A DNA stretch of 64,000 nt from Rhizobium sophorae (GTDB taxonomy: Bacteria > Pseudomonadota > Alphaproteobacteria > Rhizobiales > Rhizobiaceae): assembly GCF_013087515.1 (NCBI RefSeq), contig NZ_JABFCN010000023.1, forward strand, positions 62,001-126,000, given 5' to 3'. Below the pieces are notes generated by a model, which did not search any database, was not told where the DNA came from, and was given only the letters and a program-made list of their open reading frames with translations. Positions 8,385-17,949 of the stretch are shown here, piece after piece. The translations under genes were made by a program, and so were the position numbers. The first letter of the stretch is position 1; each line of letters begins with the position of its first letter.

Positions 8385-9659
8385 ATGAAACATATCATGT
8401 CATTTGGGATTCTGGCTTCCACCGTGCTGGCCTTCGCCTCGCCGGTGCTTGCCCAGACGGTTTTCGTATCCACCCAGCTTCGTCCAATCGAGGAAGCGAC
8501 CGTCGTCCGCGAGGAACTCCTGAAGGACGTCGGCTCGGTTGACTACGTGGTCGAGGAGCCGCCGCAGTTTGCCGTCCGTATGGAAGCCGAACGCCAGGCC
8601 GGCAAGCACACCGTCAGCCTCGTCGGTGCGCTGCATGGCGAGCTTTCGCCGCTCGCCGACAAGGACACGCTCGAGCCGCTCGACGATCTCGCCAAGAAGC
8701 TGGCAGCGAGCGGCATGCCGCAGTCGTTGCTCGACCTCGGTAAGCTCGGCAAGTCGACCCAGCAGTACATTCCCTGGATGCAGGCGACTTATGTGATGGC
8801 TGCCAAGAAGGAAGCGCTGCAATACCTGCCTGATGGCGCCGACGTGAACGCACTGAGCTACGATCAGCTGATCGAGTGGGGCAAGAATATGCAGGAGGCG
8901 ACGGGCCAGCCGCAGATCGGCTTCCCGGCCGGCCCGAAGGGGCTGATGGCGCGTTACTTCCAGGGCTATTTCTACCCCTCCTTCACGGGCGGTGTCGTGC
9001 GCACCTTCCAGAGTGCTGATGCGGCCGCCGGCTGGGAGAAGCTGAAGACGCTATGGGCCTATGTAACACCGAACTCGACCAGCTACGACTTCATGCAGGA
9101 GCCGCTGGCAGCCGGCGAAGTCATGGTCGCCTGGGACCATATCGCCCGTTTGAAGAATGCCATTTCTGCCGCACCGGATGATTATGTGGTCTTCCCGGCG
9201 CCTGCCGGTCCCAAGGGTCGCGGCTACATGCCGGTCGTTGCCGGTCTCGCAATCCCGAAGGGGGCGCCCGACAAGGCCGGCGCAGAAAAGATCATCGAAC
9301 ACCTGTCCATGCCGGACACGCAGCTCCTGACCGCCTCGAAGGTCGGCTTCTTCCCCACCCTGAATGTCAAGCTGCCGCCGGATCTCGATGCGGGCGTCGC
9401 CCTGCTTGCCGGTGCGGTCAGCGCCACCCAGGCTTCCAAGGACGCGGTCATCTCGCTGCTCCCGGTCGGCCTCGGCGACAAGGGCGGCGAATTCAACAAG
9501 GTCTACATGGACAGTTTCCAGCGCATCGTGCTGCAGAACGAGCCCGTTGCAGACGTGCTGAAGGCCCAGGGCGCCACGATGGCCAAGCTGATGACCGACA
9601 CGAAAGCTGCCTGCTGGGCGCCCGATGCCAAGAGCGACGGCCCCTGCCCGGTCGAATAA
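8385..9659 (+). CDS. Carbohydrate ABC transporter substrate-binding protein
   Basis: The ATG at 8385 is preceded by AAGGAGGAGAAG, an excellent ribosome site, and gives 424 aa. Residues 1-23 form a Sec signal peptide that ends SPVLAQ, so the mature protein is periplasmic. The body is a family-1 extracellular sugar-binding protein (LKDVGSVDYVVEE, PQIGFPAGPKGLMAR, AAGEVMVAWDHIARLK). It delivers the ligand to the two permeases that follow. A stem-loop lies just past the stop and may protect this message so that the binding protein is made in excess. Confidence 0.85.
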   Translation: MKHIMSFGILASTVLAFASPVLAQTVFVSTQLRPIEEATVVREELLKDVGSVDYVVEEPPQFAVRMEAERQAGKHTVSLVGALHGELSPLADKDTLEPLDDLAKKLAASGMPQSLLDLGKLGKSTQQYIPWMQATYVMAAKKEALQYLPDGADVNALSYDQLIEWGKNMQEATGQPQIGFPAGPKGLMARYFQGYFYPSFTGGVVRTFQSADAAAGWEKLKTLWAYVTPNSTSYDFMQEPLAAGEVMVAWDHIARLKNAISAAPDDYVVFPAPAGPKGRGYMPVVAGLAIPKGAPDKAGAEKIIEHLSMPDTQLLTASKVGFFPTLNVKLPPDLDAGVALLAGAVSATQASKDAVISLLPVGLGDKGGEFNKVYMDSFQRIVLQNEPVADVLKAQGATMAKLMTDTKAACWAPDAKSDGPCPVE

Positions 9660-9672
9660 ATCCGCTTAGCAG

Positions 9673-9697
9673 GCGTCCGGGCGAAATGCCCGGGCGC
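9673..9697 (+). repeat. Intercistronic stem-loop after the binding-protein gene
   Basis: GCGTCCGGGC (9673-9682) pairs with GCCCGGGCGC (9688-9697) around a GAAAT loop, with one G-T pair. There is no T-run, so it looks like an mRNA-stabilising hairpin between the binding protein and permease genes rather than a terminator. Confidence 0.6.
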
Positions 9698-9731
9698 TCC
9701 TTCACCACTCTGCTCGTCAAGGCGGGAGCCG

Positions 9732-10583
9732 ATGACCAATAGCCGACACTGGATCCCCTATCTGCTGATCCTGCCATCCGTCGCCTTCCTGGCACTGCTC
9801 TTCGTCGTGCCGCTGGTGCAGACGATCTGGCTGGCGGTTTCGGACAATGGCGCGCCATCGCTCGCAAATGCCGAGCGCATGGTCACCGATATCAATTTCA
9901 CCCGCTCGGTGAAGAACACCTTCCTGCTGACGATCGCGGTCGTGCCGGTACAGATCGCCATTGCGCTTGCCATGGGCACGATGGTCGCCAAGGTCGGCCG
10001 GGGACGCGAGACGATCCTGTGGATATGGACTATCCCGCTCGGCATTTCCGACCTCGCCGCCGGTCTCGTCTGGCTGTCGATCCTGCAGAATACCGGCTAT
10101 CTGAATTCGCTGCTCTTCGGCCTCGGCATCATCGGCAGGCAGGCAAGCTGGCTTTCCTACCAGACACCGGTCGCGCTCTTCATCGCGATTGCGGTGGCCG
10201 AAATCTGGCGCGGCACGGCAATCGTCATGGTGATCATCGTTGCCGGCCTTAACCAGGTGCCGAAGGAATTCAGCGAAGCCGCCGAAATCTTCGGGGCTGG
10301 CCCGTGGACGCGCTTCTGGCGCATCACCCTGCCGCTGATCCGTCCGGCCCTGCAATCGGCGCTGATCCTGCGCACCGTGCTCGCCTTCGAGGTCTTCGCG
10401 GTGGTCTATGCGCTCGGCGGTCGCAACTTCCCGGTCCTCGTCGGCGAGGCCTATAACTGGCAGAACCAGAACCAGAACTACAGCGTCGCGGCCGCCTATG
10501 CGGTGCTGATCATGATCATCTCGCTTGCCGCCACGCTCATCTATCTGAAAGCCTTGAAGGTCGATCCGGAGCGCCTGCCATGA
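9732..10583 (+). CDS. Sugar ABC transporter permease (MalF-type)
   Basis: The 283-aa protein has six predicted membrane segments, starting with YLLILPSVAFLALLFVVPLV. The ATPase-contact EAA loop is clear (EAAEIFGAGPWTRFWRITLP). Its stop overlaps the next start (ATGA at 10580-10583), so it is coupled to the second permease. It forms the inner-membrane channel with that partner. Confidence 0.88.
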   Translation: MTNSRHWIPYLLILPSVAFLALLFVVPLVQTIWLAVSDNGAPSLANAERMVTDINFTRSVKNTFLLTIAVVPVQIAIALAMGTMVAKVGRGRETILWIWTIPLGISDLAAGLVWLSILQNTGYLNSLLFGLGIIGRQASWLSYQTPVALFIAIAVAEIWRGTAIVMVIIVAGLNQVPKEFSEAAEIFGAGPWTRFWRITLPLIRPALQSALILRTVLAFEVFAVVYALGGRNFPVLVGEAYNWQNQNQNYSVAAAYAVLIMIISLAATLIYLKALKVDPERLP

Positions 10584-11437
10584 CCACGGATACCATCAAC
10601 ACGGCTGCGGACACCTCCAACGCCGCCGGCTTCATCTCCTCGCGGCGCTGGTTGCTGTGGAGCGGCATTGCCGCACTCTGTGCTTGGGTGCTGGTGCCGA
10701 TCTATCTGGTCGCGCTCGGCGCACTCGGCGGTCGCCAGGGCGTCTATGTCTGGCCAAAGACCGGTCTTCCCACCGGCATTTCACTGGAGCCCTTCCTTCT
10801 CTTCCTGAAGACGGAAGGCGTCGTCCAGTCCTTTCTCAATTCGCTGGGTGCGGCAGGCATTACGGTGGCGCTTTCGATCCTGCTCGGCGCGCCGGCCGGT
10901 TATGCGCTCGCCCGCTATGATTTCCGCGGCAAGGACAGCTACCGGCTTCTGGTGCTGCTGACCCGCGCCTTCCCGCTGGCGATCCTGGCGCTGCCGCTGA
11001 CGGTCTCCTTCATCCGGCTCGGCCTCTACGACACGATCCTCGGCGTGGGCCTCATCCATACGGTCCTGGCGCTGCCGTTTGCCGCACTGGTCACACAAGG
11101 GATTTTCCTCGGCGTGCCGAGGGAATTGGAGGAAGCCGCCTGGGTGTTCGGCTGTACCCGCATCCAGGCCTTCTTCAAGGTGGTGGCGCCCTTGGCGCTT
11201 CCCGGCATCGTCGCGACCGCGGTCTTCGCCTTCGTCATCTCGTGGAACGAGGTTTTTGCCGCCTCGGTGCTGACGGTTCGCAACCGCACGCTGACGGCCT
11301 ACCTGCTGACCGTGCTTTCGGAAAGCCCGATGCACTACCGCTTTGCCGGGGGCCTGATGCTCATCCTTCCCTCGGTTGTCTTCATCTTCGCGGTCAGGCG
11401 CTACCTCTTCGCGATCTGGGGCATTTCCTCCAAATAA
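10580..11437 (+). CDS. Sugar ABC transporter permease (MalG-type)
   Basis: The 285-aa inner-membrane protein has about six membrane segments and an EAA loop (EEAAWVFGCTRIQAFFKVVAPLALPG). It starts inside the stop of the preceding permease gene and is followed after 13 bases by the ATPase. It is the second half of the heterodimeric channel. Confidence 0.88.
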   Translation: MTTDTINTAADTSNAAGFISSRRWLLWSGIAALCAWVLVPIYLVALGALGGRQGVYVWPKTGLPTGISLEPFLLFLKTEGVVQSFLNSLGAAGITVALSILLGAPAGYALARYDFRGKDSYRLLVLLTRAFPLAILALPLTVSFIRLGLYDTILGVGLIHTVLALPFAALVTQGIFLGVPRELEEAAWVFGCTRIQAFFKVVAPLALPGIVATAVFAFVISWNEVFAASVLTVRNRTLTAYLLTVLSESPMHYRFAGGLMLILPSVVFIFAVRRYLFAIWGISSK

Positions 11438-11450
11438 CGGGATCAGAGAT

Positions 11451-12509
<1,059 letters not shown>

Positions 12510-12528
12510 GAATACCGGAGTACCCAGA

Positions 12529-13797
12529 ATGAACATGCATATCGACCAGGCGAAGCGCATCCTCGCCGCCAACGATCGCGGCGGCTATACGGTGCCGACC
12601 GACCGGCTCTATCCCTTTCAGTGGAACTGGGATTCCGCCTTCGTCGCCATGGGCTTCGCGCTCTACGATATCGATCGCGCCTATCGCGAGCTGGAACGGC
12701 TGGTCGAGGGTCAGTGGGCGGACGGGATGATCCCGCATATCGTCTTTCACGCGCCAAGCGAAACCTATTTCCCGGGGTCGAACGTCTGGCGCACTGAGCA
12801 TACGATCCCGACCTCCGGCATAACCCAGCCGCCGGTCTTCGCGATCGCACTGCGCAAGCTGCATGAAGCCGCTGGCAACGATGCCGAGACGCGCACCCTG
12901 CCCCTCTACGAGGCGGCGCTGAAATGGCACCGCTGGTGGTATTCCGCCCGCGATCCCGATGGCACCGGGCTCGTAGCACTCCTGCATCCCTGGGAAAGCG
13001 GCAGCGACAATTCTCCCGCCTGGGACATCGCGCTCGCTCGTGTACCTATCACCACTGATACCCCCGTCGTGCGCAAGGATACCGGCCATGTCGATGCCGA
13101 CATGCGTCCGCGCGACGAGGATTACCGCCGCTTCATCCATCTCGTCGATACCTATGCTGCCTGCGGCTGGGATCCGGCGAGGCAATGGGAAAAGGCATCC
13201 TTTAAGGTCGCCGAGATCCAGACGACCGCAATCCTGCTCAAGGCGGGCGAAGATCTGGAACATCTTGCCCGCCTGTTCGGCCGGACGGAGGACGCGATCG
13301 AGATCGCGGCCTTCAACAACCGCACTCGCAAGGCGATGATGGCCCAATGGCGGCCGGAGCTTTCGCGCTTCGTCTCGCGAGACCTGATCTCCGGCGAAGA
13401 TGTCGAAGCCGCAACGCAAGCCGGCTTCATCCCCCTCCTTTCGCTGGACCTCGACAAGCAGGTTGCCAATGCTCTGGTCTCGGAAATGAAGGCTTGGTCC
13501 AAGGATCTCAAGGTTGCCTTCCCGACGACCAAACCCGGCATCGCCAGCTGGGAGCCGAAGCGCTATTGGCGCGGCCCCGCCTGGGCGATCATCAACTGGC
13601 TGCTGATCGACGGACTGAAGCGCAATGGCCATGCGGATGCGGCCGAAGAGCTGCGGAAATCCACCATCGCGGCCATCGAAACGGAAGGTTTCGCCGAATA
13701 TTTCGACCCGGTCACCGGCGAAGGCTGCGGCGGCCTCGGCTTTTCCTGGACGGCTGCAGCCTATCTGTGGCTTGAGCGTGGCAGAGTGCTCGCCTGA
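12529..13797 (+). CDS. GH63-like glycoside hydrolase (mannosyl-/glucosylglycerate hydrolase-like)
   Basis: From the ATG at 12529, with GGAG upstream, the protein is 422 aa and cytoplasmic. It is an (alpha/alpha)6-barrel hydrolase resembling GH63 and related families: PFQWNWDSAFVAMGF near the N terminus, YWRGPAWAIINWLL, and GGLGFSWTAAAYLWLERG near the C terminus. Short GH63-like proteins of this size include hydrolases of mannosylglycerate and glucosylglycerate; trehalase-like activity is an alternative. As last gene of the LacI operon it should cleave whatever the transporter brings in. The fold is fairly sure; the substrate is an inference. Confidence 0.65.
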   Translation: MNMHIDQAKRILAANDRGGYTVPTDRLYPFQWNWDSAFVAMGFALYDIDRAYRELERLVEGQWADGMIPHIVFHAPSETYFPGSNVWRTEHTIPTSGITQPPVFAIALRKLHEAAGNDAETRTLPLYEAALKWHRWWYSARDPDGTGLVALLHPWESGSDNSPAWDIALARVPITTDTPVVRKDTGHVDADMRPRDEDYRRFIHLVDTYAACGWDPARQWEKASFKVAEIQTTAILLKAGEDLEHLARLFGRTEDAIEIAAFNNRTRKAMMAQWRPELSRFVSRDLISGEDVEAATQAGFIPLLSLDLDKQVANALVSEMKAWSKDLKVAFPTTKPGIASWEPKRYWRGPAWAIINWLLIDGLKRNGHADAAEELRKSTIAAIETEGFAEYFDPVTGEGCGGLGFSWTAAAYLWLERGRVLA

Positions 13798-13810
13798 GCA
13801 TCGATCCTCA

Positions 13811-16438
13811 TCAATCCGGCTGCCATGGCTGCATGGTGAGCACGTTGCCGCCCAGCTTGGCGAAGGCGCGCTGGCGGCAGGAGAAGACCAGGATCTGCTG
13901 GTCGCGCGATTGGCGGTGCAGCGCATCGAACATCCGCTCGATCCGGTCGTCGTCGGAATAAACAAGCGCATCGTCGAGGATGACCGGCGCCGGCCGGCCG
14001 TCGCGGGCAAGCAGCCTTGCGAATGCGAGGCGGGTCAGCACCGAGAGCTGCTCCCGCATACCGCCGCTCAGCCGGTCGACATCCTCGTCCAGGCCGTTGC
14101 GGCGCACGATCTGCGGTAGCAGCGTGTCGCCGTCGAAGGTAATCGAGATGTCGTCGAACAGCAGGCCGACCAGCGGGGCGAGTTCGTTCATGACCGGCTT
14201 GAGATAGAGGTCGCGCGCGGCTGCCCGCGTCGCCGTCAGCGCCTTGCGCAGGCGATCGAGGACGGCGACCTCGGTTTCGAAACGCTTCACCTGCTCCCGC
14301 GCCGCGTCAAGCAAACCGCGAGTTTCCAACCAGTTTTCTTCCACCGCACTGTCTGAGCGGGTGCGAATTTGACCGCCGAGGTCGGCAAGCTCCTCGCGTA
14401 ACCTGGCAATTTCACGCGCTGCGGCGTCGGCGACCGAACGTGCCCTGGCAAGGGCGGCTTCCGCGCCGGCGAGGTCCCGCCCGGCTCTGCGCAAAGGCCC
14501 GGCCCGGAGTTCAACCGCGTCGAGTTGTTCTTTGGCGCTGGAAAGCCTGGCCGCAAGGTCCCGTTGCAATTCCGGTCGGCCGGCTTCAGGACCGATGATC
14601 GCCGCGATGGCCTCGAGGTCATGGCCAAGTTTGGCGTGCTCCGTCTGCGCCCGAAATATTGCCTCGCCGGCCTCCGTGCCCATCACCGATGCTTCCCGCG
14701 CCCGGTTTCGCGCCAGTTCGATACGCTGCGTCGCATCCGCGAGACGGGCGCGCACCTCTTCCGGGTCGGCGTCGAGTTCGACTGGATCCTGGCTGAGTTC
14801 CGCAAAGCGTGCGGCATCGAGGTGAAGCTGGTCGATGCCATTCGGCGCCACGTCTGCGAATCGCTGGCGTGCCCGCACCAGTTCCTCCTGCTTGTTCCGG
14901 GCGGCAATATCGCGCTGTCGCGCCGCCCGCAAACTGTCGACTCCGAGCCTGGCAAGCAATGTTTGGCGCGTGGCTTCCGCGCTTTCGAGCGCCCCGTCCT
15001 GTTCTGCCTGTCGGCTGGAATGGATCGTCAGGGTGCCGACGCCTGCGATGTCGAGCCTCGCCACCCCGGCAAAACTCTTGTCCTCGCCCCCCGGCAAAGG
15101 CTGGCGGTCCATGCTCACCGATCCGGAGGCCTCCTTGAGGTAGTCGATCCTGAGCCTGGGAAGACCGACCTCGGCTGCTGCACGCAAGCCAACGATCTTG
15201 AGGTCCAACGCTTCGAGCCGTTCGATCGCATCGGCGGGAATGGCGAGCAATGCATGCGCAGCCTCCCCGTCCTCGATCTGCCGCCGCGCCGCTTCGGCCT
15301 GTTCGAGATGCAGACGAACCTCCGCCAGCCGCTCTGCGGCGTGGCGCGAACGAAGCGCCGCCTCCAGCCGGGCCAGCAATTCGCGGTTTACCCGCTCTTC
15401 CTCTTCGGCCGCCTGAACCTCCGCCGTTGCGGCCTCGCTTTCAACAAGCGATGCCGCGCGTCGCTCGGCTGCATGTGCAAGCTCTTTTTCCGTCACGGCG
15501 AAACGCCGCGCGAGTTCGTCACTGCGGTTCAATGCCGCGTGGAAGCGGTCGAATGCCTGCTGTGCCTCATCGCGGCGGCTGGCGGCCAAGGCAGCTTCGG
15601 CATCGAGTGCCTTGAGCTCCCTGTCGTGCAGTTTAGCGGCCACGAGCACCGACTCGGCATTGGCAATCGCCGTCTTTCGGCCGGCTTCCTCATCAGGGTT
15701 TTCCAGTTCGCTGAGTCTCGCTTGCACTGAGCGGCGTCGGTCGAGCGCGCCGTGCAGCATCTCCACCTCCTTGGCCAGCCGCGCCTCTTCCGCCTGCAGC
15801 CGGTCACGATCGTCGAGCGCGGCGGCAAAGCGGCCTCCCGCCTTTGGCCGGAGCGTGGCGGTGACAAGGCGGTTGAGTTCCTCCTCGCAGGCTTCGAGCA
15901 CCGCCGACATGCGCCGTCCGCCGGTCAGCGCCTCCACCTCGCCCTGCACCGAAGACAGCAGGCTTTCACGCACTCGCTTGTCGTTTTCTTCCTCGCTCTT
16001 GCTGCGATTTTCGATGCCGGTGACGCCCTGGCGCACCCAGAGCAGGCCTGCCGGGCCGGCAGTTCCGCCGGAAATGAGATCGCCGATGAAAGCCTCGGCC
16101 TCGTCGGCCTGGGCGACGAGCCGGCCGCTGCCGAGATCGGTGACGCTGGCGCGCCGGCCGCCATAGAACTGCTTGGTCAGGCGGTAGCGTCCGGCTTCGA
16201 TCGTGATATCGGCCTCGACGATCGGATTGCCGCCGCTATAGGGGCGCAGCATCTGCACGCTCTTTGGCGTGCCGCCGTGCGGCTGGAAGAACAGGGCATG
16301 CAGCGCCTCGAAACAGGTTGATTTGCCGTGTTCGTTGGCGGCGCTCAGCACATTGACGCCGTCGGCGATTCCTTCGACGGATATGCCGCGGCCGGCGAAG
16401 CGTTTGACATTGTGAAGGCGAAGAGCGTTGAGTTTCAT
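13811..16438 (-). CDS. SbcC/Rad50/YhaN-like SMC-type ATPase
   Basis: The 875-aa protein has the two ends of an ATPase head: Walker A near residue 40 (ANEHGKST) and, at the C terminus, the signature LSGGMREQL and Walker B PVILDDALVYSDDD. Between them are long Ala/Glu/Arg-rich coiled-coil stretches. I see no CxxC zinc hook, which favours a YhaN-like rather than classical SbcC/Rad50 form. The start overlaps the stop of the nuclease gene upstream (ATGA), so the two proteins are made together and probably form a DNA end-processing complex. It converges on the hydrolase gene with a gap of only 13 bases. Confidence 0.78.
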   Translation of the reverse strand: MKLNALRLHNVKRFAGRGISVEGIADGVNVLSAANEHGKSTCFEALHALFFQPHGGTPKSVQMLRPYSGGNPIVEADITIEAGRYRLTKQFYGGRRASVTDLGSGRLVAQADEAEAFIGDLISGGTAGPAGLLWVRQGVTGIENRSKSEEENDKRVRESLLSSVQGEVEALTGGRRMSAVLEACEEELNRLVTATLRPKAGGRFAAALDDRDRLQAEEARLAKEVEMLHGALDRRRSVQARLSELENPDEEAGRKTAIANAESVLVAAKLHDRELKALDAEAALAASRRDEAQQAFDRFHAALNRSDELARRFAVTEKELAHAAERRAASLVESEAATAEVQAAEEEERVNRELLARLEAALRSRHAAERLAEVRLHLEQAEAARRQIEDGEAAHALLAIPADAIERLEALDLKIVGLRAAAEVGLPRLRIDYLKEASGSVSMDRQPLPGGEDKSFAGVARLDIAGVGTLTIHSSRQAEQDGALESAEATRQTLLARLGVDSLRAARQRDIAARNKQEELVRARQRFADVAPNGIDQLHLDAARFAELSQDPVELDADPEEVRARLADATQRIELARNRAREASVMGTEAGEAIFRAQTEHAKLGHDLEAIAAIIGPEAGRPELQRDLAARLSSAKEQLDAVELRAGPLRRAGRDLAGAEAALARARSVADAAAREIARLREELADLGGQIRTRSDSAVEENWLETRGLLDAAREQVKRFETEVAVLDRLRKALTATRAAARDLYLKPVMNELAPLVGLLFDDISITFDGDTLLPQIVRRNGLDEDVDRLSGGMREQLSVLTRLAFARLLARDGRPAPVILDDALVYSDDDRIERMFDALHRQSRDQQILVFSCRQRAFAKLGGNVLTMQPWQPD

Positions 16439-17559
16439 CGATCAATCGCCTCGCAATAGGAAAACAGGCGGATCAACGCTTCACGCGCCACGCCCCTGTC
16501 ATCGCCCGAGCGGGATTGGTCGAGGCTTTCGGCAAGCAGCAACTCCGCGGTATCGCGCAGCGCACCGGCTCGGTCGATGATCTCGAGATCATCGCTTTCG
16601 CAATCGGTCCCCAGCAGTTCCGAATCGATCTCCAGATGCGCAAATTCCGGCGCGACCTGCTCCAGCAGGCTGGTCATTGCTGTGCGCCCGTTCAGCCGGG
16701 TACGACCGGACAGCGCGACGCGCAACAGGGTTTGTCGCCGCGCGAACGGGTCCGGCAGCGCAGCCTTCAGCGCTTCAACACCGTCCTCCGACGCCAGCAG
16801 GGGAAGCTGCAACGTCTGCCAGGAAAAGCTGGCGGTCGCGACTGCAGTCGTCGTCGGCATCGCCCCCTGCCCGGCAATCGAAACGACCATCGCCTGTCCC
16901 GGCCGGTCATGCTTGAAACGGTCCGGCTCGGGCGCGCCACTATAATATGTTCTGGCGTCGACCGCGATCGATCCGTGCCAATCGCCGAGCGCCATATAGT
17001 CGAGGCCGGCCAGCGCCGCGCGGTTCGGCGCAATCACGTTCGTGGCCGTGGCATCCTCCGAAAATTCCTGGATCGGGCCATGGGCGAGGCCGATGCGGAT
17101 CGCGCCGTCCGGCGTCCCGGCACCGGTCATCCATTCGGTCAGGTCGCGGCCCGGTCGCCTGGTCGTGCAAGGCGCCGGCAGCAGGATGATATCAGGTCCA
17201 AGCGGAAGCGGCGCCGCTTCCGTTGCCAGGATGACATTATCGGGCAGCACGCCGCGCGCAGCACTCCAGAGCTGGTCCGCCAGCAGCGAATCGTGGTTGC
17301 CCGGCAGCAGAACCCAGCGCAGCGGCGTATTCCGGGCCATCTCGCCAAGCGCCTGGCGAAGCACGGCAGGCGTCGGCGTCTCGGTATCGAAGGTGTCGCC
17401 CGCAAGCAGGATGACACCAGCCCCATGCTCTCGTGCCGCACCGGCAAGCCTGGCGATCACGCCATGCCGCGCCTCGCGCAGGCGCCCTCTCAAATCCTCG
17501 GGAAGATTGCCAAATCGCTTGCCAATATGAAGGTCCGAACTGTGCAGGAAGGAAAACAT
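16435..17559 (-). CDS. SbcD/YhaO-like DNA repair metallophosphoesterase
   Basis: From ATG 17559 (MFSFLHSSDLHIGKRFG) the protein is 374 aa. The calcineurin-like motifs are in order: SSDLHIG, GDTFD, LPGNHDS, and a later DWHGS segment. This is the Mre11/SbcD fold that cuts DNA with manganese, working with the SMC-like ATPase encoded directly downstream. The reading frame stays open to 17781, but the additional 74 residues are not like the family. The ribosome site at 17559 is weak, so the start is somewhat uncertain. Confidence 0.78.
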   Translation of the reverse strand: MFSFLHSSDLHIGKRFGNLPEDLRGRLREARHGVIARLAGAAREHGAGVILLAGDTFDTETPTPAVLRQALGEMARNTPLRWVLLPGNHDSLLADQLWSAARGVLPDNVILATEAAPLPLGPDIILLPAPCTTRRPGRDLTEWMTGAGTPDGAIRIGLAHGPIQEFSEDATATNVIAPNRAALAGLDYMALGDWHGSIAVDARTYYSGAPEPDRFKHDRPGQAMVVSIAGQGAMPTTTAVATASFSWQTLQLPLLASEDGVEALKAALPDPFARRQTLLRVALSGRTRLNGRTAMTSLLEQVAPEFAHLEIDSELLGTDCESDDLEIIDRAGALRDTAELLLAESLDQSRSGDDRGVAREALIRLFSYCEAIDR

Positions 17560-17949
17560 TAACCAGCCATGTTTGCGATGCGCCGCGAGCCTTCGAGCAT
17601 GGTCTACAGCGCCGCGCGTATTCAGATGCGCGGCAATGAGCCCCGTCCGTAGTCTCGTGATTCCGCTGTTCCGGGACAGACCATGCCTCCCGACAACAGG
17701 CGAGGCAAGCCTATCCTGGCCGAACAAGCCGTTATCCAATGCTTGTCTAATTTTGAGTGATGTTTGACACCATATCGACACCCGTTCACCGATGAGGATC
17801 GCCGCTGATACCGCCCCAGAACCTCCGGCGGAATGCCGCCTGATCCTAGGTAGCCGGGTTGAATACCACCATCGTTTCGTCGGCCATCTCCATCGTGCCG
17901 TGTCGTCTCACGGCCGAACGCCTGTGGACCTTGCTGGCAGGCGGCAGCC
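17560..17949. other. Non-coding gap with no clear element
   Basis: This stretch of 390 bases between the nuclease gene start and the acetolactate-synthase-like gene end should contain the nuclease promoter. A short GGCGG/CCGCC hairpin sits near 17827-17840. Frames that stay open here are low-complexity antisense reading and I do not call a gene. Confidence 0.4.

Noticed and set aside
14525..15730. Open frame of 401 codons on the plus strand inside the SbcC-like gene
   Set aside because: Antisense to coiled-coil coding sequence, no family resemblance.
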